This document shows positions 35,992 to 47,539 of a DNA stretch of 64,000 bases, in pieces (the first letter of the stretch is position 1; each line of letters opens with the position of its first letter). The stretch spans positions 1 through 64,000 of the forward strand of contig MU128992.1 of assembly GCA_014904985.1 (NCBI GenBank), given 5' to 3'. The notes below the pieces were generated by a model. It was given only the letters and a program-made list of their open reading frames with translations. It was not told the DNA's origin and made no database searches. Origin of the DNA: Hydnum rufescens UP504 (lineage: Eukaryota; Basidiomycota; Agaricomycetes; Cantharellales; Hydnaceae). The position numbers and the translations under genes are program-made.

Positions 35992-38900
35992 TCGACCCCA
36001 TCTTCTAGTACTGCCGTGCCCGCTACTGTTCCCTCATCTGCCCTTCCTACTCCATCTACTACTATGGCAACTTCTGCAGATCCAACCAGATGCTTATTCA
36101 CATCAATCCCAAAGCTTGCTAATGATGGTGGAAATTTTATGCTGTGGAAGTATCACATAAGAGAGATTCTTGAAGTGCATCACCTACTTGATTACATCAC
36201 TGGTGACAGTATACAAACTGAACCCAGCACTGGCGATGCAAACCATGGTGACTGGATTACCAGGAACCATGAAGCGTGACAGCAGATTATGCTTACACTG
36301 GAGGATGACCCACTTCTTGGTGTCATGCACCTAGACAATGCTGTGGCTATCTGGGATGCCCTCTGTACGTGCTATGAAGGGACTGGAGTACAAGCCATCT
36401 CATATCTAATGAGTAAAATTTGGTGCGAGCAGTTTAATGATACCTTGGACTTGCAAATGCAGATAAATGAACTGCATGCAAGTGCCCTTAAGCTCAAAAA
36501 CCTTGGATTTGACCTCTCTGACAACATTCTTGCCATCGCTATTCTCCTTTCACTACCACCCTCATATGCCAATCTCCAAACATCAATTGGAGTAGCAGGT
36601 GATGACAAGCTCAGCTCGCATAAGGTTACAACCTTAATTCTTGCTGAACAACAACGTAGGTGTGAAACTGGTGAGGCAGCTTTTTGGGCATGTGCCATGA
36701 AATCTAACAGTGGAAAGGACGTGAAGGACAGTAAAAAGTACAAGAAGTGCACAAACTGCAAACAGCTTGGACATACCATTGAGAGATGTTACTCAAAAGG
36801 TGGTGGAATGGAGGGACAGGGTCCTCCGAAACAAGACAATAAATGTGACGACAAAGCCAAAGTAGCCAAGATGTCCAACCAATCAAATACAACCAACTCA
36901 AAACTGATTGCACTGTTTATGGCGAGTGTGGATGATGACAACAATGAAAGTGAAAGTGATGATGAACATGTCGAACTACATGTTGCTAATCGACTCGTAA
37001 AGCCTAGGTATCATCAAGGGTGGATTGTGGATTCCGGTGCATCAATGCACATGTCTTCACACCATGACTGGTTTACAACCTACCAGAAAATCCATCCACC
37101 ATGCTGCATCTGGCTAGGTGACCACCACTATATAGAAGCAGTGGGTGAAGGTTGTATTATGGTGGAGATGGCTGTTGGTAATGGGAGAACCATTCCTGGA
37201 GCATTCCAATCTGTCTTACACATCCCCAACCTAAACGGGAATTTACTCTCTGTGTAGCAACTTGGCCGCTCTGGGTGCTTGACCCAATTCACCGCGAACG
37301 AGTGCATCATCCGAGACTCAAAGAATGAGGTTGTAGGGCTTGCCCCTATTGATGGAAACCTATATACGCTGCAAGTCTCAGTCTATGCTGAGGAAAGAGC
37401 ATGTATCAGTACTGTCAACACCTCAAGTCAGTACAGACTTGCTATAGGATCTCTATCTTTGCATGCATCCATTGAAATCTGGCATCGTCAACTTGGACAC
37501 ATCCATTACGACTCTATCCGCCACATGGTTAATAAGGACTTAGTCAAAGGAATGGAGATTCCCTCTGACTCAAAGGAACCTTCGGCCATCTGTAGCCCTT
37601 GTGTCGAGGGTAAACACACTCGGACCCCTATTCCAAAGGAAACACCAATGCATGCTGACACAGTACTTGGTCATGTATTTTCAGACATCTGGGGACCAGC
37701 CCCAATACTCACACCATCAAACAAATGATATTATGCACTATTCATCGATGACAAGTCTTGCTGAATTAGTGTTTCACTTATTAAGCACAAGAGCAACACA
37801 TTTGCGGAATATAAATCATTTGTTGCGCATGCTGAAAATGAAACCGGACAACATGTCATAGCCCTATGCACCAATGGTGGGGGGGAGTATAGTTCAAAAG
37901 AGTTTCAAGCTTATCTCAAAGAGAAGGGACAAAAGCATGAACTCATGAATCCCGATACCCCTCCCAAGAATGGTGTTGCCGAATGCACAAATGGATATAT
38001 CATGGGACATGCTCAGTCCCTACTCCAAGATGCCAGACTCCCAAAGGCCTTTTGGGACCATGCAGTCCAACACGCGGTACATATTCATAATATAACACCA
38101 TCATGAGCTTTGCCCAGTAGTATCACCCCTCATGAGGCCTATTTTGGCCAGAAACCAACTCTATTGCTACTTTGTGTATTTGGGTGCAAAGCCCATGTCC
38201 AAATTCCTGCAAAACATCATGACAAATTAGGTGCGCATAGTATGGAATGCATTTACTTGGGGTATTTGGAATCCAAGAAAGCCTACCAAGTTTACCACCA
38301 CCAATATAAATGCTTCTTTGAATCTCGCGATGTGATATTTGATGAGGGAACAGGAGTAATGGAACACATCGAAATCAAAGTTGGATCTTCAGTCAAAGGG
38401 GGGGAGAATAACATGCATGAGGATAATGATCAGAAGACAAATCCTGTTGATAAAGTCACTGACTCACCAGCACTCAAATCCTCAACTGCTGCTCCACCAT
38501 CCCAACTGTCCACACACTCATTACCTAACAAAGAACCAGTACTCTGTTGATCAGGACACACAGTAATCAAACCTATGCATGATGATGAAAACCCAAAACT
38601 TGCCCTTACCTCATATAGTCATTCCAATTCAACACCAAAGAGCTCAAATCCTATGGATGCTGTTTCAGTGGGCAATGAACATGCTAAATTGGCCATGCCA
38701 CATGAACCTTTGAGTTACAAGCAGGCCATGGCATTGTCTGAAGCAGACCATTGTCTGGAAGCGTGCATGTATGAAATGGATGCCTGGCCAAGAGTAAAAC
38801 TTTCGAGTGGGTAGAGAAACCTGCAGACCAACAGATTGTTGGCAGTCAGTGGGTATTCAAAATTAAACGAGACTCCAGTGGTGACATCACTGGCTATCGA

Positions 38901-39716
38901 GCTCACATAGTAGCAAAGGGCTATACTGAAGTTCCTGGAGTAGACTTCTTTGAGACATATGCCCTGACAATCCAGAAACAGTCCTTCCTAGTAATCCTCG
39001 CACTTGCCACCAAACACAACCTTGAACTTGTTCATTTCAATGTAAAATCAGCCTTTCTCAACCCCATACTTAAAGAACTCATCTACATGGAAGCTCCCAA
39101 TGGCTTCACTCCACCAAAGCCTGGCATGGTTTGGCAGTTACTGCATAGCCTCTATGGACTTAAACAAGCTGTGTGCGAATGGTACCTAGAGATGAGAAAT
39201 GAATTTGGAAAAAGTCAGGTGGAAAAGGATAGAATCTGATTATGCTGTCTTCACTCAGCGTGATAAGCATGGACTCGCAATACTCGGAGCCCATGTTGAT
39301 GATATCATGCTTGCCGTCCCAAAACCCTCCACTTCCTACATGCAAAGATGACCTCCTTGGAACCTTTGACATGTGCTATATGGGAGACCTGCATTGGTGC
39401 ACCGGTATCAAGATTGTACATGATCGAAATCAATGCACCATCACAATCTCGCAGGACTCCTACACCTGCGACATACTTGAGCATTTCAGTATGGCTGATG
39501 CATGACCTGCGACTACTCTGATGGCTACAAAATTGAAACTCAAGAAATTAGACACACCTATGACTGATGTCCAATTCTATCAGTCAATGCTCAGCCCAGT
39601 TATGTATGCAATGATTGGTACTTGACCCGACCTTGCTTTTGCTGTTGGCTATCTCAGTCAACATGCATCTACCCCCGGACCTGAACATTTGACTGCCCTT
39701 AAACGGATCTACCATT
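35983..39716 (+). pseudogene. Copia gag-pol, 5' part
   Basis: Read left to right with interruptions: Gag (35983-36900) with zinc knuckle CTNCKQLGHTIERCY (about 36748); protease IVDSGASMHM (about 37025); integrase zinc region WHRQLGHIHY...CSPCVEGKH (37480-37615); integrase core with FSDIWGP, a damaged second Asp (CTNGGGEY where TDNGGEF-like is expected) and NGVAECTN; reverse transcriptase WVFKIKRDSSG, KSAFLN, LYGLKQA and HVDDIML (38850-39310). In-frame stops or shifts occur near 36277, 37255, 37726, 38104, 38548, 38795, 39225, 39500 and 39623. The frame continues after the foldback insertion at 44046. Confidence 0.9.
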
Positions 39717-39851
39717 CACCTTAGGCAGCCCTATTTCCATATCTAATTAGGTAGTGTTTTTCTGGTAAAATAGTATGTCTAATAGACCCATAGGCGCATG
39801 GCCCCACATGTCTTAAGAACCTACCATGGCCCCCTGGGGCCTCTTGAATAT

Positions 39852-40425
39852 NNNNNNNNNNNNNNNNNNNNNNNNNNNNNNNNNNNNNNNNNNNNNNNNN
39901 NNNNNNNNNNNNNNNNNNNNNNNNNNNNNNNNNNNNNNNNNNNNNNNNNNNNNNNNNNNNNNNNNNNNNNNNNNNNNNNNNNNNNNNNNNNNNNNNNNNN
40001 NNNNNNNNNNNNNNNNNNNNNNNNNNNNNNNNNNNNNNNNNNNNNNNNNNNNNNNNNNNNNNNNNNNNNNNNNNNNNNNNNNNNNNNNNNNNNNNNNNNN
40101 NNNNNNNNNNNNNNNNNNNNNNNNNNNNNNNNNNNNNNNNNNNNNNNNNNNNNNNNNNNNNNNNNNNNNNNNNNNNNNNNNNNNNNNNNNNNNNNNNNNN
40201 NNNNNNNNNNNNNNNNNNNNNNNNNNNNNNNNNNNNNNNNNNNNNNNNNNNNNNNNNNNNNNNNNNNNNNNNNNNNNNNNNNNNNNNNNNNNNNNNNNNN
40301 NNNNNNNNNNNNNNNNNNNNNNNNNNNNNNNNNNNNNNNNNNNNNNNNNNNNNNNNNNNNNNNNNNNNNNNNNNNNNNNNNNNNNNNNNNNNNNNNNNNN
40401 NNNNNNNNNNNNNNNNNNNNNNNNN
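39852..40425. other. Assembly gap (574 N)
   Basis: The gap falls inside the left arm of the foldback element. Bases on either side match the right arm at about 43903 and about 43318, so the missing DNA should correspond to roughly 43325-43902 (about 578 bp) in reverse complement. Any reading frame drawn through the Ns is meaningless. Confidence 0.9.
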
Positions 40426-41544
40426 AGAGAGAGATTATTTCCATTCATGGGGGTCTTCCTAAAATTAAATGTAGCACGAAAAGGGCAAGCTTAAGCAGCC
40501 TGTTCGCGCTAAAGGAGAGGTAAGAATGAAGGGACTTACCTTATCACCACACCCCAGCAATGCTGGGGTGTGGTGTCCTGCTGATCGTGCGGCAGTTTGG
40601 ATCTTCGGGATCTTCAGTTGTATGGGGTCGTAAGACCCGCGGTCGTTCGCAATGACAACAACGGCATTGCCGTCGTTGTCATCATGTGAAGTGGGGGCGG
40701 AGGGTATGGTTAGGACTAGTGTAGTCCCTGAAATGAAAACGAAGTATTAGTATGTGATTAAAGCAGCACAAAAAGGGTAGCCTGAAGCTGCCCTTTTTGC
40801 GCAAGATGAGATAAAGGACAAATAAACTAACCTTATTACCACACCCCAGCAAAGCTGGGGTGTGGTTTCCTGTTTTGGGTGCTTTATCGTTGGTTTCTTT
40901 CATCATGCGGGGTCATATGACCCACGTCGCCCACAGTGGCGACGGGATCGTCATTTGTCAGCGTCCGTACCGTCGGTTGAAGCACGCGAGGAGGGGGGAT
41001 AGCAGAGAGAGACCCTGTAATGAAACAAGTGCGAATAGTTAGTAAAGAAGCAAAGCTACGCAAAAAGGGCAGCTTAAGAGCTGCCCTCTTTGCGAAAGGC
41101 GAGATAGATAATATAACACATACCTTATCACCGCACCCCAGCGAGGCTGGGGTGTGGTGTCTTGCTCATGGCGACTCGTCGTTGATTTCTTCAGCTGCGC
41201 GGGGGCATGAGACTGGTAATCGCACGGACGACCACCGCATCGTCCCCATCGACGGCAACGACGTGATCTTGATCATTGTTTGGCGTGCGGGGGGCGGTTG
41301 GGCGGGTGCAATAGTCCCTACAACGAAGACGGTTCTCAAAGTATTAGTAAAAATAAGAAAAGGGGCAGCTGAAAGCTGCCCCACTCGTGCCAGAGGGGAT
41401 GTATGAAATATACGTACTTTGTCATCACACCCCAGCGAGGCTGGGGTTGGTCGCACGGGATACAGAAGTGCATTGTGTGCGACGCTGATGATAGCACCAT
41501 TGTCACCATCGTCATCGCCGTCGTCGTCGTCATCATCATCATCA

Positions 41545-41575
<31 letters not shown>

Positions 41576-41870
41576 TGTCATCATCATCGTCATTGTCGTT
41601 TGATGTGCAGGGGGTGCGCAGGCGAGTGATAGTCCCTATGATGAAAAGAATTCAAGATGTAAGTAAATAACGAAAGGAGTGCAAAAGGAGCGGCTTGGAA
41701 CCGCTGCTTTTGCACAGAACTGAATGAAAATCGTACCTTATTCACCACACCCAGCATTGTCACTGGGTGTGGTGCTTGCTCGCGCTCAACGGGTCGCTTT
41801 GTCAGGCGTTGGATGAAGCCATGACTCAACGCTGGCAAGTGCCGGATTTAAAAAAGCGCCGAACATCCAG
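40426..41870 (-). repeat. Tandem hairpin/exon-intron-like array, left arm and spacer
   Basis: Units of about 290-325 bp. Each holds hairpin I (ACCACACCCCAGC ... GCTGGGGTGTGGT) and hairpin II (GCAAAAAGGGCAGC ... GCTGCCCTTTTTGC). Hairpin II occurs near 40780, 41066, 41358 and 41690. On the minus strand hairpin I is followed by a splice donor (GTAAGT, GTTAGT, GTATGT, GTACGT, GTACGA), hairpin II lies within the intron-like part, and a TACTAA(C/T) box plus TTTCAG/TTACAG/TTGTAG acceptor closes it. The two innermost units (41401-41870) are single copy. Confidence 0.8.
41495..41605. repeat. Trinucleotide microsatellite (GTC/ATC)n
   Basis: An almost pure run of GTC and ATC triplets; on the minus strand it would read as poly-Asp. 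It sits in the exon-like part of one array unit. Other units have short Asp-rich readings at the equivalent place, so the run may be an expansion of a pre-existing GAY-rich stretch. Confidence 0.9.
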
Positions 41871-42195
41871 CAGAAAAGACACCACATAGCAGTGCTTCAG
41901 CCTGCGTACTAAAACAATTATGCACAACATTTTATTTTATAGTTATTCTGGTGATAATATTGAAGATAAAGACAAGAATGAGCAAGATCTGAGTAAGGCA
42001 ATATATTATGACCCTAAACAGGGGATTGGGTCGCATGTATACATCAGAGTGCCCCCAAAATTAAATATTGTGGCCATATGTATGTATACTATGTGATAGA
42101 TACGTCAAAATGGATGTCAGATATGCATAAGAGTATAATTTCCTTATTTGGGTATGTGTATTTCCTCATTAGTTCAGTCACATCCTAGTATTAGG

Positions 42196-42359
42196 CCTAT
42201 AAATTGACAATTGGAACTTGACCCAGCATGCGCACAAAGAAGTATTTTTTTCATAATTTCTGACGCAAATGCTATGTCACAGGTTCCGCACAATCAGAGT
42301 AGTTGCATGCTGGGTCAAGTTCCAATCGTCAATTTATATAAATTGATGATTGGAACTTG
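42196..42359. mobile_element. Small palindromic MITE-like insert
   Basis: Terminal inverted repeats of about 30 bp: TATAAATTGACAATTGGAAC... on the left and its counterpart (AATTGACGATTGGAACTTGACC on the complementary strand) on the right, around 42200-42345. A third partial copy (AAATTGATGATTGGAACTTG) follows at 42340-42359, next to the foldback arm. No coding capacity. Confidence 0.65.
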
Positions 42360-43320
42360 ATCCCCTCTGGCACGAGTGGGGCAGCTTTCAGCTGCCCCTT
42401 TTCTTATTTTTACTAATACTTTGAGAACCGTCTTCGTTGTAGGGACTATTGCACCCGCCCAACCGCCCCCCGCACGCCAAACAATGATCAAGATCACGTC
42501 GTTGCCGTCGATGGGGACGATGCGGTGGTCGTCCGTGCGATTACCAGTCTCATGCCCCCGCGCAGCTGAAGAAATCAACGACGAGTCGCCATGAGCAAGA
42601 CACCACACCCCAGCCTCGCTGGGGTGCGGTGATAAGGTATGTGTTATATTATCTATCTCGCCTTTCGCAAAGAGGGCAGCTCTTAAGCTGCCCTTTTTGC
42701 GTAGCTTTGCTTCTTTACTAACTATTCGCACTTGTTTCATTACAGGGTCTCTCTCTGCTATCCCCCCTCCTCGCGTGCTTCAACCGACGGTACGGACGCT
42801 GACAAATGACGATCCCGTCGCCACTGTGGGCGACGTGGGTCATATGACCCCGCATGATGAAAGAAACCAACGATAAAGCACCCAAAACAGGAAACCACAC
42901 CCCAGCTTTGCTGGGTGTGGTAATAAGGTTAGTTTATTTGTCCTTTATCTCATCTTGCACAAAAAGGGCAGCTTCAGGCTACCCTTTTTGTGCTGCTTTA
43001 ATCACATACTAATACTTCGTTTTCATTTCAGGGACTACACTAGTCCTAACCATACCCTCCGCCCCCACTTCACATGATGACAACGACGGCAATGCCGTTG
43101 TTGTCATTGCGAACGACCGCGGGTCTTACGACCCATACAACTGAAGATCCCGAAGATCCAAACTGCCGCACGATCAGCAGGACACCACACCCCAGCATTG
43201 CTGGGGTGTGGTGATAAGGTAAGTCCCTTCATTCTTACCTCTCCTTTAGCGCGAACAGGGCTGCTTTAAGCTGCCCTTTTCGCGCTACATTAATTTAGGA
43301 AGACCCCCATGAAATGGAGA
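42360..43320 (+). repeat. Tandem hairpin/exon-intron-like array, right arm
   Basis: Reverse-complement partner of the left-arm array and nearly identical to it. Intron-like segments on the plus strand: 42637-42745 (GTATGT...TTACAG), 42928-43031 (GTTAGT...TTTCAG) and one starting at 43219 (GTAAGT). Exon-like segments: 42443-42636, 42746-42927 and 43032-43218. Their lengths (194, 182, 187) are not in step with a single reading frame, so I do not call them coding. Confidence 0.8.
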
Positions 43321-44045
43321 ATAACGGAGGAACCAGGGCACCCATGTACACGAAAATTTCTGTGCATGGGCTCCTAGGTTCTCTCCAACATATTTCCCCT
43401 TCAGGTCGTGTGCCCTATGCCTGTAGGCACCGGGCGCATGTAATATTTTTTTTGTGAATTCAATTTTGTATATATTTGTAGTCCTTTCTTTGTACTATAA
43501 AATAGAGATAGTCTGCTGTCCAATTAGCAGCCAACAAAAGCCCCGCAATGAAGATAGAGTTCGAGTGAACATGTGATTTCCAAATAAGGAAATTCTTCCG
43601 CCTTTAAATGAGCAGCCCCAGCAGGCTGATTTCTGGTGCACGGCCATCATTTGGGGCTGCCCACTGTCCTGTCCAGTGATCCCACTGCCGGAGGGGGCAC
43701 GTACCGATGGATGCTGCTGAGTTTTTTGGATGCAGCGGATCCAAATCATTTATTTGAATGGGCGATGACCGATGCAGTAACCCCAAACCCCGATGGACAT
43801 GAAGGTGAATGCCGGAATGATGCCAGCTTGTCAAAGAGCTGAGGGGGGTTTTTCATGGGGCCAGTGTCTCAAAAATCCCCTGGCATGGGTCCATGGGCCC
43901 TAATATTCAGGAGGCCCCAGGGGGCCATGGTAGGTTCTTAAGACATGTGGGGCCATGCGCCTATGGGTCTATTAGACATACTATTTTACCAGAAAAACAC
44001 TACCTAATTAGATACGGAAATAGGGCTGCCTAAGGTGCTACCATT

Positions 44046-44572
44046 ACCTCGTCAAGACTGCCAGAGTGAGCCTAACCTTTGATGGCTCAAAGTCAGACAC
44101 ACTGCACGGATTCACCAACTCAGATTGGGCAGGAGACCCCGCAGATCACCATTCAATCACAGGAACTCTGTGGCTGCTCTGCAGTGCTCCCGTTGGCTGG
44201 ACTTCCCACAAACAGTCAAGCATCATTATTTTGAGTACCAAAGCAGAGTACATCGCAGCGACACAAGGCACATGTGATGCAATCTGGTTCCACAATCTCC
44301 TCAGCGACTTGGGCCACCCAATGACAAGCCCAACTACCATCCATATCAATAATCAGTTGGCAATTGCCATTGCGCAGAATGAAAGATTCTCAGAGCAGAT
44401 GAAGCATTTTGAAGTCAGCCATCACTTTGTTCACGAAAAGCTTGAGGACAGAATTATTTCCCTTGAGTACATCCCCACAGATAAACAGCTGGCAGACATT
44501 CTCACTAAGCCTCTCGCTGCCAACAAATTCTATACATTCACTGACATAATGGGTTTCAATGGAATCTGCTAG
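44046..44572 (+). pseudogene. Copia RNase H, 3' part of pol
   Basis: Continuous frame with GFTNSDWAGDPADHHSITG, LSTKAEYIAATQG and LADILTKPL, the conserved RNase H signatures of Copia elements, ending at TAG just before the 3' LTR. It is the continuation of the pol frame interrupted at 39716. Confidence 0.9.
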
Positions 44573-44585
44573 CCTTGAGTGGGTG

Positions 44586-44853
44586 TGTCAGTAATCAAGA
44601 CTTGCGGACATCTTCCATATATAGTAATTACCCCTATTTCCTTTCCTGTCCTCACTGCGACTATAGTATAGTTTCTCAGTAACATCCAACTCTCCTCAGT
44701 TCTCCATAATGAGACTGAGGTGAGCCATGCTTCTCCATACATTCCTTACATATTCTCATTCCACTTTCCCTAGTCATATACCTAGGTAAACCTTCCTTAA
44801 TAGAATATCAGTTCTCCATAACGAGACTGAGTCATATACCTAGTCTCGCAACA
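44586..44853 (+). repeat. Copia 3' LTR
   Basis: 268 bp; matches 35768-35978, plus a partial repeat of the TTCTCCATAA(T/C)GAGACTGAG and AGTCATATACCTAG blocks near its end. Confidence 0.85.
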
Positions 44854-44857
44854 CAAA

Positions 44858-46170
44858 GGTCATACCGATACTTCTTAGAACCCCACATGAGTCCGGTTTT
44901 CTCCAAAAGTAGGCCGTCTCCTGAGTGTCCAACCCCTCTTCTGCCACCTATTTGTTCAACCCCCCATCTATTTGCTTAGCTGATCTAAGTAGACCCTCCT
45001 TAGACCCTTCTAGTATTGGTGAGTGGTCACATTGATCTGAATCTGATGGAGCCCATCCTTGTTTGAGGCCGGTGGCTGAATTAATTCAAATGTATCATCA
45101 AGTGAGCAAAGGTGGAGGGAAGCAACAGATTCAAAGGGAAAAAAAAAGCAGACAAACATTTTTCTTCAATGATAGAAGAGGGTGCAAGCCCGCATGGGAT
45201 AGTGCTCTGTTATCCAAGAGGTGGAGGGCACCTTGTCTGCCCTTAGTGAGACTGTCCCACCGATTCAAGCTGTTAAAATGATATTCTCGCAGTTAGAGAT
45301 TTATCTGCCTTGAATCAACAAAAGTAAAGGGAGCATCTCACGAAGCAAGTAATGTGTTGCTAGTTCCAAATACAGAGGTGTAAAGACAATTTCCTGGGGA
45401 TTACAGTCTTTGGCCATGCTCACCTGTACAATTTGATGAGTACTGTATTCCAACAATTAATCAGAGGGAGAAGTCTGACTTCAATGAAGGGGGGCACACC
45501 AATATTGGCTGCCAGGTGAATTAGACTCTCATTCATTACCATGAACTGCAGGCATATGGCATGAGAAGCCCAATTACATAGGAGACCAGGTCAACAAACC
45601 GTGACAACTTGCAGCAGAGCGAAAGAGCTGAACAAAGGGAAGATTTAATTAGTGAATCCCCAAGGGCACTGTGGAGGACAACACAAACACTGGCAAAGCA
45701 CCAGTAGTTACAATCCACAGAATTAGCCTCGCGAGGAGAACATCCGTCCTAGATATCACCAATCCCTCGCGGGTCAGGGGTCAGTAAGAGGTGCCAGTGG
45801 AAGTCAGAAAGATATGACGCACTGCTTGAATCCTGTACATGAGGTGTACAGTGTCCAAGCCACAGAAATGGCGATTGCAATGTCACACACACTACATGTT
45901 ATAAGCCATATGATGACAAGCCACTGTTCGCAAAAATTCAGTGCGGGAGGGTGCATGAGTCGCTCAGGAGACCACAACAGACCGTGTTCCGTGTGTACTC
46001 TGTAAAGCGAGAGAAGGTGAACCTATCCGAGCATGTCACAGATTAAGACTGATCAGGAAGGGGAATCGGCACTACAGACGTGAGGATGCTAGAGGCTGAA
46101 GGCCTCTATATGTCAACTGTCCAATGATGAAAATGAAAGACATGGCTTACCCTCTCCCATTGCTATTCGA
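44858..46170. other. Noncoding, shared with 26220-27500
   Basis: Resumes the E duplication right of the Copia element. No gene is recognised. Confidence 0.45.
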
Positions 46171-46182
46171 ATAAGTATTTCA

Positions 46183-47020
46183 TTACAAATATCCTTTCTC
46201 AAATGAGTTCCTCATCGTACCAAAGCTAATAATAGAAAGTATCGCCGTAAAGGCGGCCACAGGCCAAAGCTTCCTGTTGACTGCGCGACCGAGTCCAAGT
46301 ATCACAAGGTGATTCAACTGACGACAAATGGCAAACTCACGGTAATACAAACGACGTGTAAAGTAGCTGCGCAGATCAAACACGATGGATTCAAGTCTCT
46401 TACTGCAAGAGTGCAGGCACATACATTTGAACTATAAATGCTGGCAGTGGCTACAACGATATCTCAGCGCATGTACAACAATGTCGCAGAATTGAAATAC
46501 ACTCTGACCTCTAGGATGCCACAGACCTAGAACGGCCCATAAATGCCGAGTTCAAGCATCCTTTGAGATCGTCGGATCAAAAATTGGACATACCGAGACA
46601 AGCCTTGGAAGTAGAAAATTAGCCACGGGATGGAAATCGCTTGCCGTATGTCTTACCAACTGCTCTGTCGAAGATATTCGAAGTCGCCATAGTGGTTCAC
46701 CTTCGAAGAGAGGGAGATGTTGAGTATGCACGCGAAACGAGACTGGCAGCGCAAGTATCAACCCTTACGTTGTACTGGAAAATCATTGCGCTGACTCCAA
46801 TCTGGTGGATACTGTCGATGATCCTTGAGGGGAAAAGATCGGTGAGTATTGGTAAAATCCGTTAATGGTGGGGATGTCGCACCAAAGTGCCGCCACAATG
46901 CATTTAAGCCAGATAGGATCTTGCTTGAAGCGAATTACATAATAATGGCATTGCGTTGTTAACTGCTCAGAAGCGCTTATTACGCATTGAGCTTCTTGAA
47001 AATGATAAGCCATGCTTTCT
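46183..47020 (-). pseudogene. Fungal multi-pass membrane protein relic (DUF6534-like), copy 2
   Basis: Contains QCHYYVIRFKQDPIWLKCIV (about 46950-46890) and YFTRRLYYREF...NRKLWPVAAFTAILSIISFG (about 46370-46210), slightly better preserved than copy 1. The frame between them is broken. The assignment rests on resemblance by eye. Confidence 0.4.
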
Positions 47021-47539
47021 CACTACTCCGAATAATCTGAGCGGCAGTCACTGAACTGAGCGAGCAGGGACGAGACACTCTAATGAAGGGATTCTTACGA
47101 AGCCGAGACTATAATGCTAACAAGCATCGCGCCCAAGGTATTGTCAAGAGCTGGACCCAAGGTAATTTCGAGATTGTGTTTTGTTTCCAGCTCCATGGTA
47201 GTCAATTGGAGGAGACAGAGAGAGTGACCCGGTCTCTTTTATCAGAGAGATCCATGATAGGTTAGCCGAGGGCTTGGATACGGATCAGATGACGATCCGC
47301 GGTTGTGTGAGCTTTCAGAGACACATCTGTATCTGCAGATGAGGTTGTGACGGATGGCACATGATCCGCAGATGGTGTGGCTAGCAAGTTCACTCAGTAT
47401 GAACTTAATCAGGAGGCACGCTCGGAGCTTCGGATAGATTGCACATCCATAGAGGCATCGTTTCATGATTATCGCGTCCGTTTCGAGCTGGGCTCCATGA
47501 TGTAAATTAGGATGACTCTAGCCCGACATTACGGACAGA

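Larger units (their letters stand above)
39717..44037. mobile_element. Foldback-type DNA element with ~1.68-kb inverted arms, 8-bp target duplication
   Basis: Ends are CACCTTAGGCAGCCC... and its reverse complement. Flanks are CTACCATT on both sides (39709-39716 and 44038-44045), and removing element plus one copy restores the Copia codons (ATC TAC CAT TAC CTC). Arms: 39717-41400 and 42360-44037. Each arm contains an outer segment and a tandem array of about 290-bp units with paired hairpins. The spacer (41401-42359) has no transposase. Long arms with internal tandem repeats fit the foldback (FB/Galileo-like) architecture; the 8-bp duplication would fit hAT and some other superfamilies. Nonautonomous. 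Confidence 0.85.
35768..44853 (+). mobile_element. Ty1/Copia LTR retrotransposon, degenerate, split by a foldback element
   Basis: 5' LTR 35768-35978 (TGTCGGTAATCAAG...TTGTGACA), 3' LTR 44586-44853 (TGTCAGTAATCAAG...CTCGCAACA). The flanks CGAAG (35763-35767) and CAAAG (44854-44858) are a probable 5-bp target duplication with one change. The 3' LTR is longer because of a partial internal duplication (around 44785-44853). The order protease, integrase, reverse transcriptase, RNase H is Copia-type. A foldback-type element occupies 39717-44037. Several in-frame stops make it nonautonomous. Confidence 0.9.
30547..47415. repeat. Segmental duplication E, copy 2 (with GH5 gene and Copia insertion)
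   Basis: Shares both ends with copy 1 (TGCCCACAGTCGG at 30547; CTTAATCAGGAG at 47415) and is about three times longer, because of the GH5 gene (33171-35372) and the nested Copia element (35768-44853). The 30547-31150 part is noncoding and corresponds to 23414-24017. Confidence 0.85.

Noticed and set aside
39798..40523. Long open frames of about 200-240 codons across 39798-40523 on both strands
   Set aside because: They run through the 574-N gap and have no real sequence support.
41020..41406. A 128-codon frame repeated identically at 42315-42740
   Set aside because: It is conserved only because the foldback arms are recent copies. It reads through the intron-like part, and splice-consistent exons do not keep one frame.
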